Origin: TMED109 sp002171375
Lineage (GTDB): Bacteria; Pseudomonadota; Alphaproteobacteria; TMED109
Assembly (NCBI GenBank): GCA_965657505.1
Contig: CBFHON010000012.1
Location: 1-34,220 of the forward strand
DNA length: 34,220 nt
Reading direction: 5' to 3'
Notes under the pieces: generated by a model
Told to the model about the DNA's origin: nothing
Databases searched by the model: none
What the model saw: the letters and a program-made list of their open reading frames with translations, nothing else
In this document: positions 23,748-32,143 of the stretch, one piece after another
How the letters are laid out: the number at the start of each line of letters is the position of its first letter
How positions within the stretch are numbered: the stretch's first letter is position 1
Made by a program: the position numbers and the translations under genes

Positions 23748-24911
23748 ATGAAAAATGTTTTAAGTATTGATGACCTACAAAATTTGGCAAAAAAACGTGT
23801 GCCAAAAATGTTTTATGAGTATGCTGATTCTGGTTCATGGTCTGGTGAAACATATAAAGCAAATCAAAACGATTTTTCTAATATTAAATTTAGACAGAGG
23901 GTAGGAGTAAATATTGAAAATAGATCTTTATCTAAAAATTTTTTAGGAAAAAAAGTTTCTATACCCCTAGCCTTAGCACCTACTGGCCTTTGCGGCATGC
24001 AACACCGTGATGGCGAAATCTTGGCAGCACAAGCCAGTGAAGAATTTGGTATTCCTTTTACTCTTTCTACAATGAGTATTTGTTCTATAGAGGATGTTGC
24101 GAAAGCAACAACACAACCTTTTTGGTTTCAGTTATATGTTATGAAAGATAAAGCTTTTATTTCCAATTTATTAGCTAGAGCTCAATCAGCTGGATGTAAT
24201 GTTTTACAAATTACTATGGATTTAAATATTTTAGGTCAAAGGCATGCGGATGTCAGAAATGGCCTGTCAGCACCTCCAAAATTTAAACTTTCTCATATTA
24301 AACAAATAATATCTCGTCCTAAATGGGCATTAGGAATGTTAAAAGCTAAAAGACATTTCTTTGCGAATGTCGTTGGGCATGCGGAAGGAGTAACAGATAG
24401 TGGCGCTTTATGGTCATGGATTGCTGAACAGTTTGATTCTACCTTTTCATGGGATGATCTAGATTGGATAAGAAATCAGTGGAAAGGAAAAATACTACTT
24501 AAAGGTATTCTGGACCCAGATGATGCTAAAAAAGCGGTTGAATTAGGATTTGATGGAGTAATAGTTTCAAATCACGGCGGACGACAATTAGATGGTGCCC
24601 TTTCATCAATTTCTGCTCTTCCTTACATAGTAGATGAAGCAGGAGAAAAAATGGAAGTATACATGGATGGAGGTATTAGGTCCGGACAAGATATTTGTAA
24701 AGCTTTATGTTTAGGTGCACACGGAGTCTTAATAGGAAGACCTTTTTTATATGGGTTAGGCGCTAATGGCAAAAACGGTGTTACAAGATGTCTTGAAATA
24801 ATGAGAGACTCTCTTGATGAAAGCCTGGGTTTTCTTGGCGAAAAAAATATTAATGACTTAAGTAGAAAAAATATTTTGGATATGTCTTATAAAAAAGAAA
24901 TTTTTAATTAA
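23748..24911 (+). CDS. FMN-dependent alpha-hydroxy-acid dehydrogenase (L-lactate dehydrogenase/glycolate oxidase family)
   Basis: The family oxidises 2-hydroxy acids such as L-lactate, glycolate or mandelate at an FMN centre in a TIM barrel. Visible are the N-terminal MFYEYADSGSWSGETY, the FMN-contact APTGLCGMQHRDGE, STMSICSIEDVA, QLYVMKD and the active-site motif SNHGGRQLDGA with catalytic His276 and Arg279. DGGIRSGQDICKALCLGA for the phosphate grip and IGRPFLYGLGA also fit. The 387 residues are full length. Membrane LldD-type enzymes pass electrons to quinone, and I cannot tell dehydrogenase from oxidase. It has its own 153-base upstream gap, with the terminator above, and a TATAAAAT near 23702. 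Confidence 0.93.
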   Translation: MKNVLSIDDLQNLAKKRVPKMFYEYADSGSWSGETYKANQNDFSNIKFRQRVGVNIENRSLSKNFLGKKVSIPLALAPTGLCGMQHRDGEILAAQASEEFGIPFTLSTMSICSIEDVAKATTQPFWFQLYVMKDKAFISNLLARAQSAGCNVLQITMDLNILGQRHADVRNGLSAPPKFKLSHIKQIISRPKWALGMLKAKRHFFANVVGHAEGVTDSGALWSWIAEQFDSTFSWDDLDWIRNQWKGKILLKGILDPDDAKKAVELGFDGVIVSNHGGRQLDGALSSISALPYIVDEAGEKMEVYMDGGIRSGQDICKALCLGAHGVLIGRPFLYGLGANGKNGVTRCLEIMRDSLDESLGFLGEKNINDLSRKNILDMSYKKEIFN

Positions 24912-24968
24912 ACTTACTTCTATATATTTACTAGTATCTATTTTAATAAATTTTTAAGCAGTTATAAA

Positions 24969-25571
24969 ATGACAAAAGAAAATAATAATAATTTTTCAGA
25001 AGATGATAAGGATTTATGGGAAACTGTTTCTAAGAAAACGAAAAAGTATGAAAAAACAAATAGAATAGTTTTTAACAATAAACCTGAGATTAGAAAACCT
25101 ATTCAAAAGCAAGTAATTGAAAAGAGCAATAAAAGAGAAAGTACATTTATTAAAGAAAAGAATAAGAAGGAAATGCCTTTAGTTAATATTAAAGGTAATT
25201 TAGAAACGCTCGATCCTAAAGAAATTCCTACGGGCATATCTTTAAAACAAGCACAAGATATAAAAAAAGGAAAATTTAGGCCAGAAAAAGTATATGACCT
25301 ACATGGATATACTCAGTATGGAGCGCATAATTATTTGAATGAAGAGATTATTAAGTGTTATAAAAGAAATATAAGAACATTACTTATTATTACAGGCAAA
25401 AAATTAGGTGCCTCTGGAGCAGAAGGTGTATTAAAAAAAGAAGTGCCTCGATGGCTTAATCTCTCTCCTTTGAGAGAAGTAATTTTGATGACATCTTGGG
25501 CAGCTGCACGTGATGGAGGCGATGGTGCTTTGTATGTTTTATTAAAAAGATATAAAGAAATAAAATATTAA
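24969..25571 (+). CDS. Smr domain protein
   Basis: The C-terminal Smr domain (about residues 105-198) carries VYDLHGYTQYGAH and TGKKLGASGAEGVLKKEVPRWL, the two conserved blocks of this nuclease-like domain found at the end of MutS2 and as stand-alone proteins. The first about 100 residues are lysine-rich and low in order. In alphaproteobacteria a stand-alone smr next to mltA is common. The exact target is not known; SmrB homologues cleave mRNA at collided ribosomes. Weak ribosome-binding site before the ATG. Confidence 0.88.
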   Translation: MTKENNNNFSEDDKDLWETVSKKTKKYEKTNRIVFNNKPEIRKPIQKQVIEKSNKRESTFIKEKNKKEMPLVNIKGNLETLDPKEIPTGISLKQAQDIKKGKFRPEKVYDLHGYTQYGAHNYLNEEIIKCYKRNIRTLLIITGKKLGASGAEGVLKKEVPRWLNLSPLREVILMTSWAAARDGGDGALYVLLKRYKEIKY

Positions 25572-25635
25572 TTATGGCATAGCAATATACTATTATATTA
25601 TAAAGACATCTTTAAAATAAGATTAGGATCAATAA

Positions 25636-26235
25636 ATGCGTAAAGCAAAAGTACAAAGAAATACAAAAGAGACTAAAATTTCATCATTAGTCAACTTGGA
25701 TGGGACTGGTAAAGCAAAAATTGACACAGGAATAGGGTTTCTTGACCACATGGTTGAACAAATATCACGCCATGGCTTAATTGATGTAACACTAAAAGCA
25801 AAAGGCGATTTACATATTGATGATCATCATACTACAGAAGACTCTGGTTACGTATTAGGAGATGCAATATCTAAGGCTTTAGGAGAACGAAAAGGAATTA
25901 ATAGATACGGGAATGCACATATTCCTATGGATGAAACTTTGACAAGAGTAGTTATCGATTTATCTGGCCGACCTTATTTGGTATGGAAAGTCGCTTTCAC
26001 GCAAAAACGATTAGGAGAAATGGATACGGAGCTTTTTAAAGAATGGTTTCAAGCTTTTTCACAAGCGTTGGGAGCAAATATTCATGTGGAAAATCTTTAC
26101 GGAACAAATAACCACCATATAATTGAGTCTTGTTATAAAGGTTTAGCAAGATCTTTGAGAGATGCCGTCCAATTAGTACCAAGAATTTCAGGTAGAGTGC
26201 CTTCTACTAAAGGCGTTTTAAGGAAAGACGGTTAG
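25636..26235 (+). CDS. hisB: Imidazoleglycerol-phosphate dehydratase HisB
   Basis: HisB dehydrates imidazoleglycerol phosphate in histidine synthesis. The two manganese-binding blocks DDHHTTEDSGYVLG and NNHHIIESCYKGLARSLRDA are intact, and FLDHMVEQISRHG is present near the N-terminus. The 199 residues correspond to the single-function form without the phosphatase domain of enteric HisB. AGGATC precedes the ATG. It is the first gene of hisB-hisH-GNAT-hisA-hisF-hisE. Confidence 0.97.
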   Translation: MRKAKVQRNTKETKISSLVNLDGTGKAKIDTGIGFLDHMVEQISRHGLIDVTLKAKGDLHIDDHHTTEDSGYVLGDAISKALGERKGINRYGNAHIPMDETLTRVVIDLSGRPYLVWKVAFTQKRLGEMDTELFKEWFQAFSQALGANIHVENLYGTNNHHIIESCYKGLARSLRDAVQLVPRISGRVPSTKGVLRKDG

Positions 26236-26252
26236 TAAGAGAGTTATTTAAA

Positions 26253-26894
26253 ATGCGTGTAGGAATAATAGATTATGGATCGGGAAATATCCGCTCTGTT
26301 TTTAAATCATTTGAAAAAGCAGCAAGTTTAGTTTCTCCAAAAATACATATAAAAGTAATTGATAATATTAAAGAGCTAAATGAGTCAGAAAAAATAGTTT
26401 TGCCAGGCGTAGGTGCTTTCGCAGATTGTATGAAGGGGCTAGAAAAACATTCAGGTTTAATAGAAATGTTAACAAAAAAGGTTCTTGAAGAAAACAAGGC
26501 TTTTTTAGGTATTTGTGTTGGAATGCAATTATTAGCAAATTATAGTAAAGAGTACGGCCATACAGATGGCTTGGCATGGATTGATGGAGAAGTAACTTCT
26601 ATAAAAACTATTGACTCTAGTATTAAAATTCCTCACATGGGTTGGAATTCCATATCTTTTGATTGTGCTCACCCATTATTAAAAGAAATAAAAAAAAATG
26701 AAGACTTTTATTTTGTACATTCTTATCAGTTTAATGTAAAAGATAATGATTTTGTTCTTGCAAAAACGCGTTATGGAAGTGATATAACTTCAATAGTTTT
26801 AAAAAACAATATTTTAGGAACACAATTTCATCCAGAAAAAAGCCAAATTGCGGGAATTCAATTTATAAAAAACTTTTTAGAATGGACGCCATGA
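26253..26894 (+). CDS. hisH: Imidazole glycerol phosphate synthase glutaminase subunit HisH
   Basis: HisH supplies ammonia from glutamine to HisF. The class I amidotransferase triad is visible: nucleophile Cys88 in GICVGMQLL, and His and Glu in QFHPEKSQ near residue 194. The N-terminal VGIIDYGSGNIRSV and VLPGVGAF (oxyanion region) are conserved. Length is 213 residues. Its TGA overlaps the preferred start of the GNAT gene as ATGA. Confidence 0.97.
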   Translation: MRVGIIDYGSGNIRSVFKSFEKAASLVSPKIHIKVIDNIKELNESEKIVLPGVGAFADCMKGLEKHSGLIEMLTKKVLEENKAFLGICVGMQLLANYSKEYGHTDGLAWIDGEVTSIKTIDSSIKIPHMGWNSISFDCAHPLLKEIKKNEDFYFVHSYQFNVKDNDFVLAKTRYGSDITSIVLKNNILGTQFHPEKSQIAGIQFIKNFLEWTP

Positions 26895-27430
26895 TAAATA
26901 AGAATAAAAAACTATCAGTAAACTTAATAAAAAAGTTTAGTGCAGGAGAATTACAAGAACTTTGTAAAGCGACAGAAGAGGCTATAGAAAAAGGTATTGG
27001 TTTTAGTTGGATTAAACCCCCTCCAAGACAAAATTTAGAAAATTATTGGAAGGGAGTGCTCGCAATGCCACAAAGAAATCTTTTTATTGGGAGTTTTGAG
27101 GGAGCAGTTGCTGCATCTCTTCAATTAGTATTTCCAAATAAAAGTAATGAAGCATCGTCTTTTTCTGCGAGCATAGATACTCATTTTGTTTCCCCTTGGG
27201 CAAGAGGGCATGGTTTAGCTAGAATGTTGTTAGAGGCTGGAGAGGAATTGGCTTATAAAAGCGGCTTTAGCCAAGTTTTATTAGAGGTGAGAAAGACACA
27301 AGATAGAGCTATAAGTTTATATGAGAATGCGGGTTATGTAAGATGGGGAACTCTTCCTGCATATCATATTGTTAAAGAAAAAGCTGTTCCTGGCTTTTTT
27401 TATCATAAGCGTATAGACAGAAATCAATGA
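26891..27430 (+). CDS. GNAT-family acetyltransferase inside the his operon
   Basis: The GNAT fold is recognisable. The acetyl-CoA-binding motif A is in VSPWARGHGLARMLLEAGEELA, followed by LLEVRKTQDRAISLYENAGYVRWG, the typical last strands and loop. I prefer the ATG at 26891 because it overlaps the hisH TGA as ATGA, like the next junction. An ATG three codons upstream (26882) is also available. The stop overlaps hisA by 4 bases, so the gene is translationally locked between hisH and hisA. The substrate is unknown. Membership of the histidine operon is suggestive but does not show a role in histidine synthesis. Confidence 0.88.
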   Translation: MINKNKKLSVNLIKKFSAGELQELCKATEEAIEKGIGFSWIKPPPRQNLENYWKGVLAMPQRNLFIGSFEGAVAASLQLVFPNKSNEASSFSASIDTHFVSPWARGHGLARMLLEAGEELAYKSGFSQVLLEVRKTQDRAISLYENAGYVRWGTLPAYHIVKEKAVPGFFYHKRIDRNQ

Positions 27431-28152
27431 TATTTTTTCCTGCAATAGATTTAAAAGACGGTAAGTGTGTAAGGCTAAAACAAGGAGACATGTTACAGTC
27501 TACCGTTTTTGACTTAGATCCCGTAGCAAGAGCACAATCTTTTTATGATGCTGGCTGTTCATGGCTACACCTAGTTGATTTAAACGGAGCCATTGAAGGA
27601 AAGCCTGTAAATCAAGAGATAGTAGAAAGTATTATAAAAAAAGTAGATATAAAAATTCAATTAGGTGGTGGAATTCGTAACTTTGAAACCATTGATTTCT
27701 GGTTAAGTTCAGGAATTAATAGGTTAATTATAGGTACTATGGCATTAAAAAATCCAGAATTAGTTATTAGAGCGTGTGAAAAATATCCAGGAAAAATTGC
27801 AATAGCTATAGATGTAAGAAATGGAAAAATTGCAACAGAAGGTTGGGTTGAACAATCTCAAATTTCAGCTTTGGATTTAGTTAAAAAATTCGAACCTGTA
27901 GACGTTTCCGCAATTATATATACAGATATTAGCAGAGATGGTATCTTAATAGGCCCTGCATTAGAAGAAACATTGGCTTTTGCAGAAAACACTAAGATAC
28001 CAATTATAATATCAGGAGGAGTATCTTCCTTAAAAGACATTAAAGAAATTAAAAGTACAGAAAAAAAAGGAATTATGGGCGTCATAAGTGGACGAGCTAT
28101 TTATGATAAACGATTAAGTGTTTCAGAATGTAATAAAATATTAGGTAATTGA
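27427..28152 (+). CDS. hisA: ProFAR isomerase HisA
   Basis: HisA isomerises the ProFAR aminoaldose to the PRFAR aminoketose in histidine synthesis. The TIM-barrel catalytic aspartates lie in FFPAIDLKDGKCVRL and IYTDISRDGILIGP. LGGGIRNFETI and IISGGVSSLKDI bind the two phosphates. The 241 residues are normal. It overlaps the GNAT gene by 4 bases and its TGA shares one base with the hisF ATG (TGATG). Confidence 0.97.
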   Translation: MIFFPAIDLKDGKCVRLKQGDMLQSTVFDLDPVARAQSFYDAGCSWLHLVDLNGAIEGKPVNQEIVESIIKKVDIKIQLGGGIRNFETIDFWLSSGINRLIIGTMALKNPELVIRACEKYPGKIAIAIDVRNGKIATEGWVEQSQISALDLVKKFEPVDVSAIIYTDISRDGILIGPALEETLAFAENTKIPIIISGGVSSLKDIKEIKSTEKKGIMGVISGRAIYDKRLSVSECNKILGN

Positions 28153-28907
28153 TGTTAAAGACGAGAATTATACCATGCCTAGATGTTAAAGGTGGCCGAG
28201 TTGTAAAAGGCATAAATTTTGTTGATTTAGTTGATGCCGGAGATCCAGTAGAACAGGCTAAAGTCTATGATGAACAGGGAGCAGATGAATTATGTTTTTT
28301 AGACATTACAGCTAGTTCAGATAATAGAAACATTATACTAGATGTAGTAAAAAAAACTGCAAATAAGTGTTTCATGCCTTTAACAGTTGGGGGAGGCGTA
28401 AGAAGTATATTAGATATTAGAAACTTGCTTTTGGCAGGTGCTGATAAAGTTGGAATAAATACCAGTGCTATATCTTCCCCAGAATTAATTCAAGAAGGGG
28501 CGAATAAATTTGGCTCTCAATGTATTGTTGTAGCAATAGACGCAAAAAAAGTTAAAGATAAGTGGATGGTTTATTCTCATGGAGGCAGAAAAGAAACAGG
28601 CTTAGATGCAGTAGAATGGGCTAAGTTTGTAGCAGGAAAAGGAGCAGGAGAATTATTATTGACCTCAATGGATAGAGATGGCACTGGAAAAGGTTTTGAC
28701 CTTGATTTGTTAAAAGAGATTACTTCTAAAGTAACTGTTCCCGTAATAGCTTCTGGAGGAGTAGGAACTCTTGACCATTTAGTGGAAGGGGTAAAAAAAG
28801 GAGGTGCTAGCGCAGTATTGGCGGCCTCTATATTTCATTTTGGAAAATTTAAAATAAAAGATGCAAGAAAAGCAATGACAGATGCTGGCCTTAATACTAG
28901 GCTATAA
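28152..28907 (+). CDS. hisF: Imidazole glycerol phosphate synthase cyclase subunit HisF
   Basis: HisF closes the imidazole ring using ammonia from HisH, producing IGP and AICAR. Visible are the N-terminal LKTRIIPCLDVKGGRVVKG with the catalytic Asp, LTVGGGVRSI, LLTSMDRDGTGKGFD with the second Asp, and VIASGGVGTLDH. I place the start at the ATG at 28152, which shares its A with the hisA stop and gives the canonical MLKTR terminus. A TTG one codon earlier is in frame. 251 residues, full length. Confidence 0.97.
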   Translation: MLKTRIIPCLDVKGGRVVKGINFVDLVDAGDPVEQAKVYDEQGADELCFLDITASSDNRNIILDVVKKTANKCFMPLTVGGGVRSILDIRNLLLAGADKVGINTSAISSPELIQEGANKFGSQCIVVAIDAKKVKDKWMVYSHGGRKETGLDAVEWAKFVAGKGAGELLLTSMDRDGTGKGFDLDLLKEITSKVTVPVIASGGVGTLDHLVEGVKKGGASAVLAASIFHFGKFKIKDARKAMTDAGLNTRL

Positions 28908-28946
28908 ATTATCAAAATATTATAGCACCTTTTTTAGGAATGATTA

Positions 28947-29279
28947 ATGACAGAAAACAATCAATTTAAAAAACTAGAAGATTTGTGGAACACTATAGAA
29001 GAAAGAGCTGCCAATTCTTCTCCTGAAAATTCTTATGTTTCTGCTTTATTATCTAAAGGCATTAAAGAATGTGCAAAGAAGCTTGGAGAAGAAGCAGTAG
29101 AAACATCTCTGGCGGCGTTAAGCTTGAATAAAGAAGACACTACAAAAGAATCTGCGGATTTGCTTTTTCATCTATTAGTATTGTGGCGCTCAGCTGGCTT
29201 ACAACCAGAAGATATAATGGAAGAACTTATAAAAAGAGAGTCTATTTCAGGTTTAATGGAAAAGAAAAATAGGAAATAA
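28947..29279 (+). CDS. hisE: Phosphoribosyl-ATP pyrophosphatase HisE
   Basis: HisE hydrolyses phosphoribosyl-ATP to phosphoribosyl-AMP, the second histidine step. The MazG-like fold signature KGIKECAKKLGEEAVETSLAAL and KESADLLFHLLVLW contain the metal-binding acidic residues. Length (110 residues) fits the stand-alone form. AGGA precedes the ATG. It lies 39 bases after hisF. Confidence 0.95.
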   Translation: MTENNQFKKLEDLWNTIEERAANSSPENSYVSALLSKGIKECAKKLGEEAVETSLAALSLNKEDTTKESADLLFHLLVLWRSAGLQPEDIMEELIKRESISGLMEKKNRK

Positions 29280-29292
29280 GAAGGGCTTTATA

Positions 29293-29670
29293 TTGCAGAA
29301 AAGTTATGATAAAAATAATATTTTTTTTAAAATAATTAATGGAGACATTCCTTGTGATAAGGTTTTAGATACAGAACATTGTATCGCTTTTGAAGACATT
29401 AATCCACGCGCAAAAATACATGTACTGTTAATCCCAAAAAAACCTTATGTAAATTTAAATAACTTTATTTTAAATGCAGATAAAAATGAAAAGATAGACC
29501 TGTTTGACGGGATAGCTAAAGTTGTGGAAATGAAAAATTTAAGGGAAGCAGGATATAGATTGTTAACTAATGTAGGAGAAAATGGTCATCAGGAAGTACA
29601 ACATCTTCATTTTCATATTTTAGGAGGTCAGCCTCTGGGAAGCTTTATTAAAAAACTAGAACTAGACTAA
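29293..29670 (+). CDS. HIT-family (HINT-like) nucleotide-binding hydrolase
   Basis: The histidine triad QHLHFHILGG is near residue 108. IINGDIPCDKVL, FEDINPRAKIHVLLIPKK and YRLLTNVGENGHQEV complete the HINT fold. These proteins act as adenosine phosphoramidases, with broad or unknown substrates. The 125-residue length is typical. The start is a TTG at 29293 with AAGGG 7 bases upstream. It ends with a 4-base overlap of the opposing gshB stop. In many alphaproteobacteria a HIT gene follows hisE. Confidence 0.92.
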   Translation: MQKSYDKNNIFFKIINGDIPCDKVLDTEHCIAFEDINPRAKIHVLLIPKKPYVNLNNFILNADKNEKIDLFDGIAKVVEMKNLREAGYRLLTNVGENGHQEVQHLHFHILGGQPLGSFIKKLELD

Positions 29671-30605
29671 ATATAGTTTTCAACAGAGTCCCAAAACTTA
29701 GAGCTTATATTAAAATTATTAAATTTAGATATTTCTTGTACCCCGGTGGGAGAAGTAACATTAATCTCTGTTAAATAATTGCCTATTATGTCCAATCCTA
29801 CCAGGATTAATTCTTTCTTTTTTAATTCTTCACTAAGCGCTTCACATATTTCGATTTCTTTTTTATTAAGTATTTTTTTTTCTGCTCTTCCTCCTACATG
29901 TAAGTTTGATCTTGCTTCGCCTTTCGGCGGCACTCTATTAACGGCCCCTGCTATTTCACCGTTGATCATAATAACTCTACAGTCACCATTTCTTACTTGA
30001 GGGAGGTATCTTTGGATAATAATGGGCTCGTTAGAATGCTCGAAAAACATTTCCAATAAGGACGTAAAATTAGGATCATCCTGTCTAATATGAAACACCT
30101 GTTTTCCTCCATTACCATAAAGAGGCTTTACTATAATTTCTTTAAACTCTTTCTTAAATTTATTTATTTCTATAATATCTCTAGTAATCAATGTTTCAGG
30201 AATAAATTCTTTAAATTTATTTACGAATAATTTTTCTGGAGCATTTCTAACTTCAAAAGGACTGTTTACTACAAATGTCTTAGGGTGAAGAATCTCTAAA
30301 ATATGCGTATTGGTAATATATGTCATATCAAAAGGAGGGTCTTGTCTCAACAATATAATATCTTCAGAAGATAAATCTCTTGTTTCTTCCTCTGAAAGAA
30401 CAACATGCTCACTAATTTTATTTTGTATTTTTAAAATATTTTTACCTCTAGCGGTAACAATACCATTATTAAACGTTAAATTTTTAGGGTTGAAGTAGAA
30501 CAATTCATGACCTCTTTTATACGCCTCCAAAGCTAGAGCAAAAGTAGTATCTGCTTTAATATCAATAAGTTCTATCGGGTCCATCTGGATTGATACTTTA
30601 GACAT
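29667..30605 (-). CDS. gshB: Glutathione synthetase GshB
   Basis: GshB joins gamma-glutamylcysteine and glycine with ATP to make glutathione. The ATP-grasp protein shows the N-terminal VSIQMDPIELIDIKADTTF, IILRQDPPFDMTYI, IIVKPLYGNGGKQVFHI, IIQRYLPQVRNGDCRVIMI, and the ATP/metal segment ending EINVTSPTGVQEI. The 312 residues are normal. It is the last gene of rsmI - BON lipoprotein - gshB, with a 6-base gap to the BON gene. Confidence 0.96.
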   Translation of the reverse strand: MSKVSIQMDPIELIDIKADTTFALALEAYKRGHELFYFNPKNLTFNNGIVTARGKNILKIQNKISEHVVLSEEETRDLSSEDIILLRQDPPFDMTYITNTHILEILHPKTFVVNSPFEVRNAPEKLFVNKFKEFIPETLITRDIIEINKFKKEFKEIIVKPLYGNGGKQVFHIRQDDPNFTSLLEMFFEHSNEPIIIQRYLPQVRNGDCRVIMINGEIAGAVNRVPPKGEARSNLHVGGRAEKKILNKKEIEICEALSEELKKKELILVGLDIIGNYLTEINVTSPTGVQEISKFNNFNISSKFWDSVENYI

Positions 30606-30611
30606 AATTAA

Positions 30612-31211
30612 TTATAGCCTTCTCTTATCATTTTTAATTATAATATGGCTGATAACTTTTTTTACGCCTTTGACAGTTCTCGCATGATAAATTACTTTGT
30701 CTACTTCCGCATCATTTGAGGCTATTCCCATTAAATAAATTACTTGTTTGGATACAGAATGGCTAAAATTTATATCAGAAACTTCAGTATCCGAAATTAG
30801 AAGGCCAGACAGGGATAATGAAATTCTTGCATCTTTTGCCTCACTAACTAAAGAGGGCTTATTTCCTATAGTAATTTCATTTAAAACTTCTTTAACTTTA
30901 GGAGATGTTTCCCAAACTATTTTTGCAGCCTTATCTCTTAATTCCTGTGAGTCAACATTTCCAATTAATAATACTCTTTGTTCAATAATATGAATATCTA
31001 CACTTATAAATAGTTTTTCTATGCTTGATCTCATTAAAGCTTCTTGGATCTGTAGCTCTAACTTTAAATCAATAGCGGCATCTTTAACTGATCTTTCTTG
31101 GACAGTAGCCACTCCTACGGTAGCCACTCCTCCTATTATGGCGCTGGCACAACCAGATAAAGAAACTAAAATCAAAAATAGAGTTAAATTTTTATACAAA
31201 ACTTTAAGCAT
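30612..31211 (-). CDS. BON-domain outer-membrane lipoprotein (DolP/OsmY-like)
   Basis: A lipobox LSGC places the acylated Cys at residue 21. A glycine/alanine/valine-rich spacer (GGVATVGVATVQERS) contains a perfect 15-base DNA repeat (31105-31131). Two BON domains follow, about residues 45-115 and 120-195, the folds that bind phospholipid in DolP. Length is 199 residues. The alphaproteobacterial linkage with rsmI and gshB is conserved. It probably helps outer-membrane integrity. Confidence 0.9.
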   Translation of the reverse strand: MLKVLYKNLTLFLILVSLSGCASAIIGGVATVGVATVQERSVKDAAIDLKLELQIQEALMRSSIEKLFISVDIHIIEQRVLLIGNVDSQELRDKAAKIVWETSPKVKEVLNEITIGNKPSLVSEAKDARISLSLSGLLISDTEVSDINFSHSVSKQVIYLMGIASNDAEVDKVIYHARTVKGVKKVISHIIIKNDKRRL

Positions 31212-31227
31212 TTCTGTGTTCCTTTAT

Positions 31228-32082
31228 TTAAAAATCAGATTTATTCAGCTTTAATGCCAGTTTATAGATATAATCGCTTTTAATGGAAGTAATTTTTGAA
31301 ATTTTTTTAGATGCTTTAGAAACGCCTAGTTTGGAGACATCAATTTTGAGCATATCTATAATTTTTTCATCAGTATAAATATTATTATCTTCTTCAGGCT
31401 TTTCAATTAAAATTACTAATTCTCCTTTTATCTTTTTATCTTCTAATAATTTTATTACATCCTTAATTTTTCCTCTAATGTTTTCTTCATATATTTTTGT
31501 AATTTCCCTTATTATACTTATATTTCTATTTCCTAATGAAGAGTATAGTTCTATTAATAATTTATTCAGTCTAGTTGCATTTTCAAATATAACTATAGAT
31601 GACTCAAGATTAGCTAATGAAGACAGTTTTTTATTTCTTAAGGAAGCTTTTCTAGGAAGAAAACCTGAAAACATAAATTGATCTGTACTTATGCCAGAAA
31701 TAGAAATAGCAGCAGTTAATGCGCTAGGCCCTGGAACGCTCTTTACAATGATATTATTATCTAGTGCTTTTTTTATTAACTTATATCCTGGGTCAGAAAT
31801 TAATGGTGTTCCTGCATCTGTAACTAACCCAACATTAAAACCTTCTTTAAGTTTTTTTAATATAAGGGGAATCATTTTAACAGAGTTATGCTCATGATAA
31901 GGCACAAGTTTACCTTTATAATTTATTTCATGCATATTGCATAATTTTGATGTTACGCGTGTATCTTCGCACGCGATAATATCTATTTCATTTAAAGTTC
32001 TGATTGCCCTAATTGTAATATCTTCTGAATTACCAATGGGAGTTGAAATTACAGATATACTTCCTATGTTATTTTTTTTCAT
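31228..32082 (-). CDS. rsmI: 16S rRNA 2'-O-ribose C1402 methyltransferase RsmI
   Basis: RsmI methylates the ribose of C1402 in 16S rRNA using SAM. The tetrapyrrole-methylase-like fold shows ISVISTPIGNSEDITIRAIRTL, IACEDTRVTSKL, YHEHNSVKM, GLVTDAGTPLISDPGYKL and VPGPSALTAAISISG. The 284 residues are normal. It is divergent from the lppC-like gene (61-base gap) and heads the rsmI-BON-gshB group. yraN, which often follows rsmI, is absent here. Confidence 0.96.
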   Translation of the reverse strand: MKKNNIGSISVISTPIGNSEDITIRAIRTLNEIDIIACEDTRVTSKLCNMHEINYKGKLVPYHEHNSVKMIPLILKKLKEGFNVGLVTDAGTPLISDPGYKLIKKALDNNIIVKSVPGPSALTAAISISGISTDQFMFSGFLPRKASLRNKKLSSLANLESSIVIFENATRLNKLLIELYSSLGNRNISIIREITKIYEENIRGKIKDVIKLLEDKKIKGELVILIEKPEEDNNIYTDEKIIDMLKIDVSKLGVSKASKKISKITSIKSDYIYKLALKLNKSDF

Positions 32083-32143
32083 AATACCTTATAGTTATAA
32101 ATATATTATTTCATATTACTATATTTTAAAAAGGCAGGCATTT

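Noticed and set aside
25507..25512. CACGTG core in smr
   Set aside because: Flanking bases do not match parS arms; not a ParB site.
31937..32143. Upstream extension of the lppC-like frame
   Set aside because: It is antisense to the conserved rsmI N-terminus, and the lipoprotein signal begins at the GTG at 32144.
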